Shown here piece after piece: positions 44,601 to 51,920 of a DNA stretch of 64,000 nt. The DNA lies in the NCBI GenBank assembly GCA_029261855.1, contig JAJDAN010000089.1:62001-126000 (forward strand), in the 5' to 3' direction. The notes beneath the pieces are model-generated. The model worked only from the letters and a program-made list of their open reading frames with translations. It had not been told where the DNA came from and did not search any database. This stretch comes from Deltaproteobacteria bacterium. Lineage in GTDB: Bacteria; Myxococcota_A; UBA9160; UBA4427. Position 1 is the first letter of the stretch. Each line of letters begins with the position of its first letter. The position numbers and the translations under genes were made by a program.

Positions 44601-47366
44601 AGCCTCGCGGACCGCATCTGGAACGTGAACCCCGACAACGACACGGTATCCGTCGTCGACGATGCGGGCAGTCTGCTCGCGGAGATCCCCGTCGGCGACC
44701 AGCCGTGGTCCCTCGCCCGGCAGCCCGGCGCCAATCGCGTCTTCGTCACCAACAAGGGCTCGTCGACGGTCACGGTGATCGACACCGCCCTGCTCAGCGT
44801 CGATCACAGCTTCCCGCTGGCCCGCGGTGCCCAGCCCCACGGCATCGTCTTCAGCAGCGACGGCGTCCACTACTTCGTCGTCCTCGAAGCGCTCGCCACC
44901 CTCGAGAAACGCCTCGCGGCCGATCACAGCCTCGTCGGCAGCCTGCCGCTCACCGGCAAGCCGCGGCACCTCTCGATTCGCTACGACGACTCTCGGCTCT
45001 TCGTCAGCAACTTCGTGACACCGCCCGTCCCCGACGAGCACACGCTCACCCCCGACGTCGGCAACGGAGCCGCTCAGGTCTTCGCCATCGACCCCGCCGC
45101 ACTCACCCTGGGCGGGACCATCGGCCTGCCCCACGACGGTCGCACCCAGTCCGAAGTCCAGGGCCCCGGGCTGCCCAACTATCTCGGGGCGGCGGTCGTC
45201 AGCTTCGACGATCAGTCCGCCTACGTGCCCACCAAGAAGGACAACATCCAGTCCGGGCTGCTGCGCGGCGTCCCGGGCATGACCTTCGAATCGACGGTCC
45301 GCGCGAACACCTCCCGCATCGATCTCGCGACCGAGCTCGAAGACCCGCTCTTCCGCGTGGACCACGACAACTCGAGCGTCGCCACCGACGCGGCCCTGAG
45401 CGGCGACGATCGATATCTCTTCGTCACCCTGGAAACGAGCCGCGAGCTCGCCATCTACGACACCCAGAATGGCTTCCAGCTGATGCGCCTGCCCACGGGC
45501 CGCGCCCCCCGCAGCGTGGCGCTGTCGAGCGACGGCAGCCGCGCCTACGTGCACAACTTCCTCGACCGCAGCATCTCGCGCTTCGATCTGACGCAGATGC
45601 TCCAGACGAACCTGCCCGCGACGAACCTGTTGCCTCCGGTCGGTGTGGTCACCGCCGAGACGCTCTCTCCGACGGTCCTGCTCGGCAAGCAGCACTTCTA
45701 CGACGCCGCAGACGATCGCCTGGCCCTCGACAACTACATCAGCTGCGCGTCCTGCCACCGAAACGGCGACAGCGACGGCCGGGTGTGGGATCTCAGCCAG
45801 TTCGGCGAAGGCGTACGCAAGACGATTTCGCTGCAGGGCAAGGGGAGCGGCCACGGGCTGCTGCACTGGACGGGAAACTTCGACGAGGTGCAGGACTTCG
45901 ACAAGCAGGTGCGACTGCTCAACTGGGGAAACGGGTTCCTCACGCCGTCCGAGTACGCCGCGACCGCCGATCCGTTGGGCGCCCCGAAGGCGGGACTCAA
46001 CGCCGACCTGGACGCCCTCGCCGCCTACGTCACGTCGCTCACGCAAGCCCCGGAGAGCCCGGTTCGTCCGAGCGCCGTGGCGCTGAGCGCCAGCGCGCAG
46101 GCGGGCCAGATCTCCTTTGCGGCGGAGGGCTGCCTGGGCTGCCACGCGCCCACGCAGCTGACCGACTCGCCCCTCGGCCTGCGGCACGACATCGGCACCA
46201 TCGACACGGCCAGCGGCCGGCGCCTGGACGGCCCGTTGGACGGCTTCGACTCGCCGGGGCTCCTGAGTGTCTGGGCGAGCCCGCCCTACCTCCATGACGG
46301 CGAGGCGCAGACCCTGGAAGCCGCCATCACCGCCCACGACGTCTTCGCGGGCCTGCCGGCGCCCACGGTGACCGAGCTCGCGAACTTCCTGCGCGAGGCC
46401 GAAGCCGGCGATCTCACCGGCTTCGACGACGACGACGGCGACGGAACGACGAACGTCCTCGACTCCGCGCCCGCGGACCCCTGCCTCCCGACGGTCTTCG
46501 TCGCAGTCTGCACCCAGGACAGCGACGGCGACGGCGCCAGCGACTTCAGCGAAGGCGAGCTCAGCGACAGCGACGGCGACGGAACCCCCGACTACCTCGA
46601 GTCGGCGATCGCGGACGCCGACCTCGACGGACTCCCGGACGAGTTCGACCCGGCCAACGGGGACGCCTGCGTGCCCGCCGTCTTCGTCGCCGCTTGTACC
46701 CAGGACAGCGACGGCGACGGCGCGACCGACTTCACGGAAGGCCAGTTCACGGACAGCGACGGCGACGGAACCCCCGACTACCTCGAGTCGTCGGTTGCCG
46801 ACGCGGACGCCGACGGAACCCCGGACCAGAGCGACCCGGCGGACAGCGACGCCTGTGCGCCGGAAGTCTTCGTCGCCGCTTGCACCCAGGACAGCGACGG
46901 CGACGGCGCCACGGACTTCACCGAAGGCGAGCTCACCGACAGCGACGGTGACGGCACCCCCGACTATCTCGAGTCATCGGTCGCGGATGCCGACGCCGAT
47001 GGGACAACGGACCAGAGCGACGCCTTCGATTCCGAGCCCTGCGCACCCGAGACCTTCGTCGCAGCCTGCAGCCAGGACAGCGACGGCGACGGCGCCAGCG
47101 ACTTTGCCGAAGGAGAGTTCACCGACAGCGATGGCGACGGCACGCCCGACTATCTGGAGTCTTCGATTGCGGACGCGGACGCCGACGGCACTCCGGACCA
47201 GGACGATCCCTGGGACGTGAACGCCTGCGTGCCCGACCCGAACGCGTGCCCGAGGGTGCCGGCCAGCGGGCTCTTCGCCCAACTGCTGCTCGCGCTCATG
47301 CTCGTCGCCACCGGCGTCGGCGTGCATCGCAATCGCGCACGGCTTTCCGGTCCCAGCCGCCGGTAG
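41655..47366 (+). CDS. Giant secreted fusion: copper radical oxidase, NPCBM, propeller, di-haem cytochrome c, TSP3 repeats, sorting tail
   Basis: About 1903 residues from TTG 41655, which has GGAG nine bases upstream; the start is tentative. Order: signal peptide; PA14-like domain (about 40-160); galactose/glyoxal-oxidase-like propeller with C-terminal DUF1929-like domain (about 190-655); NPCBM-type domain (665-815); F5/8-type region (815-960); YVTN-like propeller (970-1330); cytochrome c region with CASCH (C1364-H1368) and CLGCH (C1493-H1497); four TSP3-like acidic repeats; hydrophobic sorting tail with basic end. The copper-radical residues are present: C254, Y299 (RRWY), Y518-H519 (NYHS) and H604 (THHL). 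An oxidase joined to haems on one chain is unusual. Cell-surface location is inferred from the tail. Confidence 0.87.
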   Translation: MHRTPLHRLPLFRLPRPPWRARFGCLALALFLLQLGWAPQASADFDFEVYDGSFDFLPDFGGLTPIATGTSTAISLSVTTEVETFALVFTIQIDVPTTGDYEFYTNSDDGSILYVDGNIVVDNDGLHAPVSVASLTTLTAGLHTLRVEFFEKGGGQVLDVGYRTGNPSFEPIPADGQLAYYSSNESIFGSWGPVIQWPHIAISMASLPDGRVLAWSSTETNAFPSGPTFTHASVFDPIAETFVNADSNFHDMFCAGVATLEDGTILASGGNPSDRRTSSFDPTTLAWSPRADMIDRRWYATSVTLPDNRVFASFGKDAGNRSEVYDPATNTWTATPNANMQTLVDEQNAIQAAFNPTGALNHEWWSHLTVAPQGDLMMAGPTQTWHRFDPIGGAPNVVLGQPIGDTARMYGNAVNYDAGKMLLIGGADRRIDPPTSVGHVYRIDLNGPSPVLTTGAPMNFPRALSNSVMLPNGKVLVVGGNTVAKIFSDEGSVLPGEIYDPALDTWTVVDSITIPRNYHSTAILLQDGRVLSAGGGACGGCNENHLDGQIFSPPYLFESDDTPAIRPTLSVPPGTSVYAGDDLVVTASPGTTSFSIVRLSGTTHHLNTDQRFLPLSSIDNGDGSFTVSFPANPNILIIGNYWLFALDGDGTPSVAELVQVTREFVAAAEPEGGVYVSDLVWSSEQNGFGPAERDRSNGEDGPGDGGPITLDGQVYAKGIGVHAYSEIDVPLDGLYDRFFSRIGLDDERDGQCGDVSFEVDIDSVNVYASGSFVDTTPTEIVDLDVSGAQLLTLKVFDNGATCGDHGDWADARLVPTVFPGYRYYRLRTTKVRDDLLADSVQLAELSLFQGASRIHSFGATNPGGNNSSNESAGRADDAATNTKWRDLNVQPLVYDMGANVEIDFYTITTANGNDERDPVRWFFEGSEDGLNWVILDDQTGGDFPTPLARQTEIAQIALNDLTPVTALPAAPRHSTTLIVEDSSLADRIWNVNPDNDTVSVVDDAGSLLAEIPVGDQPWSLARQPGANRVFVTNKGSSTVTVIDTALLSVDHSFPLARGAQPHGIVFSSDGVHYFVVLEALATLEKRLAADHSLVGSLPLTGKPRHLSIRYDDSRLFVSNFVTPPVPDEHTLTPDVGNGAAQVFAIDPAALTLGGTIGLPHDGRTQSEVQGPGLPNYLGAAVVSFDDQSAYVPTKKDNIQSGLLRGVPGMTFESTVRANTSRIDLATELEDPLFRVDHDNSSVATDAALSGDDRYLFVTLETSRELAIYDTQNGFQLMRLPTGRAPRSVALSSDGSRAYVHNFLDRSISRFDLTQMLQTNLPATNLLPPVGVVTAETLSPTVLLGKQHFYDAADDRLALDNYISCASCHRNGDSDGRVWDLSQFGEGVRKTISLQGKGSGHGLLHWTGNFDEVQDFDKQVRLLNWGNGFLTPSEYAATADPLGAPKAGLNADLDALAAYVTSLTQAPESPVRPSAVALSASAQAGQISFAAEGCLGCHAPTQLTDSPLGLRHDIGTIDTASGRRLDGPLDGFDSPGLLSVWASPPYLHDGEAQTLEAAITAHDVFAGLPAPTVTELANFLREAEAGDLTGFDDDDGDGTTNVLDSAPADPCLPTVFVAVCTQDSDGDGASDFSEGELSDSDGDGTPDYLESAIADADLDGLPDEFDPANGDACVPAVFVAACTQDSDGDGATDFTEGQFTDSDGDGTPDYLESSVADADADGTPDQSDPADSDACAPEVFVAACTQDSDGDGATDFTEGELTDSDGDGTPDYLESSVADADADGTTDQSDAFDSEPCAPETFVAACSQDSDGDGASDFAEGEFTDSDGDGTPDYLESSIADADADGTPDQDDPWDVNACVPDPNACPRVPASGLFAQLLLALMLVATGVGVHRNRARLSGPSRR
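46515..47215 (+). repeat. 186-bp tandem repeat encoding TSP3-like calcium-binding units
   Basis: Four units start with CAGGACAGCGACGGCGACGG at 46515, 46701, 46887 and (close variant) 47073, an exact 186-base period. The last unit is shorter at its end. Each 62-residue unit has DSDGDGASDF and DSDGDGTPDYLES, Asp-rich loops of the thrombospondin type 3 kind, which bind calcium. Confidence 0.92.
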
Positions 47367-47386
47367 AACCCGAACCAGCCGGCGGC
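47356..47386. terminator. Bidirectional stem-loop between convergent genes
   Basis: GCCGCCGG (47356-47363) pairs with CCGGCGGC (47379-47386) across a 15-base loop. It lies exactly between the end of the giant fusion gene (47366) and the end of the GFA gene (47394). A T-run is absent, so it is a candidate only. Confidence 0.5.
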
Positions 47387-47393
47387 AAGCGAC

Positions 47394-47819
47394 TCAGCCT
47401 GGATTCGTCGCGTGCTCGGCGAGGCCATCGGGCATCGCCACCCAGGGCTGCGCGGTGTCGCACCAGAAGACCGCCTGGGGCTCCATCCAGCTCGCGTCGT
47501 CGAGGGATCCCGACTTCACGAACCTGACGCCCGGCATCACCGCCACCTCGCTGTAGAGCTGAGCGCCGCAGTCGGGACAGAAGAAGCGCGTCACGCTTCC
47601 CCCGCTGGTGCCCTGGACCGTGAACCCCTTCGCCTCTCCCTGATCCGCGCGGAAGCTCGCATCGGGCACGAAGCAGAAGGTCGCGAAGGCGCTCCCCGTG
47701 GCTCGCTGGCAGTCCCTGCAGTGGCAATGCGCCTGTCCGGCGATTCCGCCGCGATCGATCGCGTAGCGCACCTTTCCGCACAGGCAGCCGCCCTGTTCCC
47801 AGCTCTTCGATCCGCTCAT
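47394..47819 (-). CDS. GFA-family zinc protein
   Basis: A 141-residue protein with GFA cysteines CLCGKV, HCHCRDCQR and FFCPDCGAQ in order. It is a second GFA member (the other is at 32463), with a different C-terminal part (FWCDTAQPWV) that places it in the aldehyde-handling-like subgroup of unknown substrate. It is divergent from the GMC oxidoreductase across 104 bases. A possible role is detoxifying an aldehyde product of oxidation, which is inference from location. Confidence 0.9.
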   Translation of the reverse strand: MSGSKSWEQGGCLCGKVRYAIDRGGIAGQAHCHCRDCQRATGSAFATFCFVPDASFRADQGEAKGFTVQGTSGGSVTRFFCPDCGAQLYSEVAVMPGVRFVKSGSLDDASWMEPQAVFWCDTAQPWVAMPDGLAEHATNPG

Positions 47820-47923
47820 CTCCGCCTCCTCGTCAGAACTTCGCGATTCTCGAACCAGAGATGCGAATTCGCCGACAGTTCGGATAGATTAGCGACTCCG
47901 ACAATCACCCCTGAGCTCGAGAC

Positions 47924-49528
47924 GTGGCCGAACAAGCTGTCGACGTAGTGATCATTGGAGCGGGTGCATCCGGAGCGGCCTTCGCCTGGAGCCTCGCCGA
48001 GACGCGCATGCGGATCGTGTGTCTCGAGCAGGGCGGCTGGATGAAGCCCACCGACTATCCGACCAACTCCGCGGACTGGGAGGTGCGAGGCGCCGGCGAG
48101 TTCGCGACCAGCCCCAACACCCGGGGGCGCCCGGCCGACTATCCCATCAACGACGACGATTCGCCGATCAAGATCGCGAACTTCAACGCAGTGGGCGGCA
48201 GCACCATCCTGTACGCCGCGCACTTCCCGCGCTTCAAGCCGTCTGACTTCCGTGTGAGGACGCTGGACGGCGTCGCCGACGACTGGCCCATCGACTACCA
48301 GACCCTCGAGCCCTACTGGGCGGAGAACGACGTGATGATGGGCGTGTCCGGGCTCGCCGGAGATCCCGCGTATCCGCCCAAGGAAGTGCCCCTGCCCCCG
48401 GTGCCCCTCGGCAAGCTCGGCGAGACGATCGCCGGAGGCTTCAACGAGCTCGGCTGGCACTGGTGGCCTTCCGACAGCGCGATCGCGACCCGCGAGTACA
48501 AGGGGCGTGCACCGTGCATCAATCTCGGGCCCTGTATCACCGGCTGCTCCCAGGGCGCGAAGGCGAGCACCGACCTGACCTACTGGCCCGAGGCCGAACG
48601 ACGCGGCGTCGAAGTGCGCCCGCACTGCCGGGTGCGCGAGATCACCGTCGATGCCAACGGCATGGCGGACGGCGTCATCTACTACGACGCGGAGGGGGTG
48701 GAACAGCGACTGCGCGCGGAGATCGTCGTGATCGCGGCCAACGGCGTCGGGACACCGCGCCTGTTGCTCAACTCCGCGTCGAATCAGTTCCCGGACGGCC
48801 TGGCCAATCGCAGCGGCCTGGTCGGTCGCAACCTCATGTTCCACCCCTACGCCATGGTTCTCGGTCTCTTCGACGAGCCCCTGCTCGGCTACCAGGGCCC
48901 CACCGGTTGTGGACTCTGGAGCCACGAGTTCTACGAGACCGATCCCGGACGGGACTGCGTGCGCGGCTACTCGTTCGAGCTCGTGCGCGGCTTCGGCCCT
49001 TTGACCTCGGCGCTCTGGAGCCTGAGCAAGGGCGAGCTCTCCTGGGGCGATGGCCACCACGAAGCGATGGCGGGCATCGTCGATCACATCGGGGGCATGA
49101 TGGCCATCTGCGAAGACCTGCCCGAGGCCCACAACACCGTCACCCTCGACCCCGACCTGGTGGACGGAAACGGGATCCCGGCGCCGCGCATCTCGTACCG
49201 TCTCAGCGAGAACAGTCGGAAGCTGCTCGACCACGGCACGGCGCGGGCGACCGACGTGCTGAAGGCGGCCGGTGCGCGGCGCGTCGTCTCCGACGCGCCC
49301 CTCGCGATGGCGGGCTGGCACCTGATGGGGACCGCCCGGATGGGGCGCGACCCCGAGCACTCCGTCGTGAACGAGTGGGGGCGCAGCCACGACGTCCCGA
49401 ACCTGTTCATCATCGACGGCAGCGTCTTCGTCACCTCGGGTGCCGTCAATCCGTGCAACACCATCCAGGCTCTCGCGCTGTATGTCGCCGACCAGATCAA
49501 GAAGAACATCGATCACCTCTTCGACTAG
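47924..49528 (+). CDS. GMC-family FAD oxidoreductase
   Basis: A 534-residue flavoprotein from GTG 47924. The FAD-binding site is VVIIGAGASGAAFAW (residues 9-23), the second ribose site is E in CLEQGGW, and GMC motif FNAVGGSTILYAAH follows. The C-terminal active-site region has WHLMGTARMG and NLFIIDGSVFVTSGAVNPCNT, with His and Asn in place. It also has an Fe-S-free Cys cluster (NLGPCITGCSQGAK) typical of gluconate dehydrogenase-like large subunits. The next gene is a subunit-3-like protein 15 bases later, so they probably form a membrane-associated dehydrogenase. Substrate (sugar or alcohol) unknown. Confidence 0.92.
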   Translation: MAEQAVDVVIIGAGASGAAFAWSLAETRMRIVCLEQGGWMKPTDYPTNSADWEVRGAGEFATSPNTRGRPADYPINDDDSPIKIANFNAVGGSTILYAAHFPRFKPSDFRVRTLDGVADDWPIDYQTLEPYWAENDVMMGVSGLAGDPAYPPKEVPLPPVPLGKLGETIAGGFNELGWHWWPSDSAIATREYKGRAPCINLGPCITGCSQGAKASTDLTYWPEAERRGVEVRPHCRVREITVDANGMADGVIYYDAEGVEQRLRAEIVVIAANGVGTPRLLLNSASNQFPDGLANRSGLVGRNLMFHPYAMVLGLFDEPLLGYQGPTGCGLWSHEFYETDPGRDCVRGYSFELVRGFGPLTSALWSLSKGELSWGDGHHEAMAGIVDHIGGMMAICEDLPEAHNTVTLDPDLVDGNGIPAPRISYRLSENSRKLLDHGTARATDVLKAAGARRVVSDAPLAMAGWHLMGTARMGRDPEHSVVNEWGRSHDVPNLFIIDGSVFVTSGAVNPCNTIQALALYVADQIKKNIDHLFD

Positions 49529-49543
49529 CCGGAGTAAAACGCG

Positions 49544-49999
49544 GTGACTGACCAGAACCCGGGATCTCCCGAGCAGCAGCGCGCCCTCGCGTGCGTACTC
49601 GACGAGATCATCCCGCCGAATCCGGATGGGCGCCTACCCGGCGCGGGCGCAATCGGTCTGGGGGATACCCTGGCGGCACGGCCCGAGCTGTGGCCGCTGA
49701 TCGAAGCCGGCATCCAGGCGATCGATGCCATCGCGCAACAGCGCGGAGCGACCACCTTCGCCGAGCTTCCCCGGGCCGATCGTCGCGGAGTGCTCGACGA
49801 GTCCGTCGCAACGGCGCCGGTCTTCCTGCCGACCCTGATCGCCCAGACCTTCGTCGGCTACTACCAGGACGCGGCGGTGCGCGAAGCCCTGGGGCTAGAC
49901 GCCGGCGCCCCGTTCCCCAAGGGCTACGCGGTCGCGCCCACGGACTTCAGCATCCTGGACCCGGTTCGCCGCCGGGGGGCCTTCTTTCGCGAGCCCTGA
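49544..49999 (+). CDS. Gluconate 2-dehydrogenase subunit 3-like protein
   Basis: A 151-residue protein from GTG 49544, similar to the small subunit of membrane GMC dehydrogenases. It has LACVLDEIIPPNPDGRLPGAGA near the start, then helical sequence to FVGYYQDAAVREALGL. The usual Tat signal is missing here, so export may depend on the large subunit or be absent. It is the last gene in the operon and is followed by the 50094 lipoprotein gene. Confidence 0.82.
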   Translation: MTDQNPGSPEQQRALACVLDEIIPPNPDGRLPGAGAIGLGDTLAARPELWPLIEAGIQAIDAIAQQRGATTFAELPRADRRGVLDESVATAPVFLPTLIAQTFVGYYQDAAVREALGLDAGAPFPKGYAVAPTDFSILDPVRRRGAFFREP

Positions 50000-50093
50000 T
50001 CCCCGAGCCCGGCTCGAAGGGCGACTAGCGGGTAACGTGGGGCGACGTCGGCGCATTGCCGCCTTGTCGCATCGCATGTCGACCGGAGGTCCC

Positions 50094-50540
50094 ATGACCG
50101 CGAAACCCCGTCTGATCGCTCTTTCCCTCGGCGTGCTGCTCGTCGCCTGCGGCGGCCCGTTCGTGCTGCTGCCCGGCGGCTCACTCGAAGGCAAGACCGA
50201 GCCCGCCCCGCAGAGCTGGTCCTTCACGGACGCCATCGACACGGTCCAGCTGGAGACGAACCCCGCCGATCCCTATTCGGTGAACATCTGGGTGGTCGCC
50301 CTGAGCGACGCCCTCTACGTGCACGCGGGAGACAACCGGGCCGCCTGGGTCGAGCACATGGAGTCCGACCCCGACGTCCGACTCCGGGCCGACGGCACGA
50401 TCTACGACCTTGCCGGGGCACGGGTCGAAAGCCAGGGAGAATTCGACCACTTCAGCGACGCATACGAGAAGAAGTACGGCCGGCGCCCGGGCAACGAGAA
50501 CGTCGCCGAGGCGTACCTGTTCCGGCTCACCCCGCGCTAG
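50094..50540 (+). CDS. Small lipoprotein, paralogue of the 26225 protein
   Basis: A 148-residue lipoprotein (signal LIALSLGVLLVACGG, lipobox VAC). ATG 50094 is preceded by CGGAGG. The mature part has LPGGSLEGK, SWSFTDAIDTVQLET, PYSVNIWVVAL, DALYVHAGD and PDVRLRADGTIYDLAGARV, an order shared with the 26225-26818 protein. The pattern looks like a one-domain beta barrel, perhaps of the split-barrel type. Function unknown. Confidence 0.72.
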   Translation: MTAKPRLIALSLGVLLVACGGPFVLLPGGSLEGKTEPAPQSWSFTDAIDTVQLETNPADPYSVNIWVVALSDALYVHAGDNRAAWVEHMESDPDVRLRADGTIYDLAGARVESQGEFDHFSDAYEKKYGRRPGNENVAEAYLFRLTPR

Positions 50541-50559
50541 CGGCCGGCTGCAGGCACGA

Positions 50560-51243
50560 CTACTCGCCTGGCAGCCGGGCGTCGAGCCCGCAGGTCCTGC
50601 CGTTCCCGTGCATGAGTTCCCGCCCGCGGATGAATTCGACTTCGAGCTCGGTGCCTTCGGAGTAGACCTGATTGAGCACCCACACGTCAGACCGCGTATA
50701 GACCGGTGTCTTGCCGATCCGCACGATCCGATCCCCGCGCTCGAGACGGGCGTCTCTGGCCAGGCCCTTCTCACCCACCTCGCACACGCGGATTCCGGCC
50801 GGAGTCTCCTCGTAGGACATGCCCATCGCCGATAGCGAGCAGCCGTTGTAGTGACGGTGAACGACCTGTCCCGTCTCGAGATACAGGATCATGTCACGGA
50901 AGCCGTGCAGCCAGCCGAGCCCGAACGAGTTGGAAAAGATGTCGGCGTCCTCGCCCTCGCCGAAACCGAAGCGCGTGACGGTGACGCTGCTTCCGATCTC
51001 TTTCGACTCGAAGGTGACCGTGAACTCCGCCTTGTTCGGCGTCTGATCCCTGTATTGGACCCACCGGAGCTTCTTGAGCGGGACGGCTTCCAGGACTTCC
51101 AGCTTCGGCATGCCTTCGTCGAGCGCCCTGTCCTCTGGCGCCGAGAAGAGCACCTTCAGCTCTTCGCCGCTGGTCATCGCCTCCCACACACGGTCGACCG
51201 GGACGGCGATCTCGAAGGTCTTCTCCCACTTCTTCTCGCTCAT
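50560..51243 (-). CDS. SRPBCC (AHSA1-like) protein with C-terminal PDZ-like domain
   Basis: A 227-residue cytosolic protein. The N-terminal 150 residues fit the START/SRPBCC hydrophobic-ligand fold (KTFEIAVPVDRVWEAMTSGEEL, GWLHGFRDMILYLETG). The last 65 residues look like a PDZ domain (AGIRVCEVGEKGLARDARLERGD, IGKTPVYTRSDV). Such fusions are uncommon. It overlaps the ArsR gene by four bases and is under the same promoter; ArsR-SRPBCC pairs are common in stress and ligand-sensing modules. Confidence 0.82.
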   Translation of the reverse strand: MSEKKWEKTFEIAVPVDRVWEAMTSGEELKVLFSAPEDRALDEGMPKLEVLEAVPLKKLRWVQYRDQTPNKAEFTVTFESKEIGSSVTVTRFGFGEGEDADIFSNSFGLGWLHGFRDMILYLETGQVVHRHYNGCSLSAMGMSYEETPAGIRVCEVGEKGLARDARLERGDRIVRIGKTPVYTRSDVWVLNQVYSEGTELEVEFIRGRELMHGNGRTCGLDARLPGE

Positions 51244-51830
51244 TGATTGCTCCCTTCGGTTTGGGGATGGGCGGCGAACACGCAGCGGTAGCCGTCGCCC
51301 TGCTGGCTTCCGTACTTCTCGAGGAGCCTCGTCGTGGACTCCAGGTATTCGCGCATGAAGGCGGCGCGGTCGGCCGGGGTCGCGAACGTGGCGTCGACGC
51401 TCACCGCCGCGCTCGCGATCTGCTCGCCGTCGAATGCTGCCCGGTCGAGCAGCTCGGCGGCGTCCTGCTGAAGGCGCTCGCCCAGGGCGACGAGGGTCTC
51501 GAGGGAGTGCTGCGAGCGGAGTGCTTCGAGACGGCGCGAGCCCTGCCAGGCTACCTCGGGCGCGACCACGAACGAGCGTGCGATCGACTGATACAGGGAT
51601 TCGACGAAGTTCCCGTTCCGCCGGGTCGCCACCTTCTCGACGAGGCCGGCCTCTTCGAGGGCCTTGAGGTGGTAGTTGATTCGCTGCCGGGGCTGGCCGA
51701 TTCGCCGGGCCACCGCAGCAGAGGACGCCGGCTCGCGCAGGACCTCGAGCATCTCTACCCGCGTGGGGTGACACAGCGCCTGGAGGCCTTCGGGAGTGCG
51801 GATCGAGACGACCCGGGCTTGCTCTGCCAT
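51240..51830 (-). CDS. ArsR-type winged-helix regulator
   Basis: A 196-residue transcription factor. The DNA-binding domain (residues 10-75) is typical for ArsR: LQALCHPTRVEMLEVLREP, then VARRIGQPRQRINYHLKALEEAGLVE. The C-terminal 115 residues are helical and may bind a ligand or contribute to dimerisation. There is no metal-binding Cys motif. It is first in the operon with the SRPBCC gene, directly behind a near-perfect palindrome that probably serves for self-repression. Confidence 0.9.
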   Translation of the reverse strand: MAEQARVVSIRTPEGLQALCHPTRVEMLEVLREPASSAAVARRIGQPRQRINYHLKALEEAGLVEKVATRRNGNFVESLYQSIARSFVVAPEVAWQGSRRLEALRSQHSLETLVALGERLQQDAAELLDRAAFDGEQIASAAVSVDATFATPADRAAFMREYLESTTRLLEKYGSQQGDGYRCVFAAHPQTEGSNQ

Positions 51831-51838
51831 AGAAAATT

Positions 51839-51858
51839 ATTCCTGTCTAGATAGGAAT
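51839..51858. promoter_or_regulatory. ArsR operator palindrome
   Basis: ATTCCTGTCTAGATAGGAAT is an almost perfect 20-base dyad (one mismatched pair), nine bases ahead of the ArsR start. It is flanked by matching outer arms AGAAA (51831-51835) and TTTCT (51862-51866). Its AT-rich content stands out from the GC-rich surroundings. Binding by the adjacent ArsR is inferred. Confidence 0.75.
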
Positions 51859-51920
51859 CACTTTCTAGCGCGAGATGCGGGACGCGTCAATTCAGCCCCC
51901 GGCCCGATGGCCGGATGCCG

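Noticed and set aside
44022-46337. A long open frame (about 770 codons) opposite the giant fusion gene
   Set aside because: It is the complement of strongly coding sequence with intact haem and copper motifs; its product is Arg/Val/Glu-rich with no domain. GC-rich genes commonly leave such frames open.
46515-47215. CRISPR-like array
   Set aside because: The repeat is coding, in frame, 186 bases long with no unique spacers.
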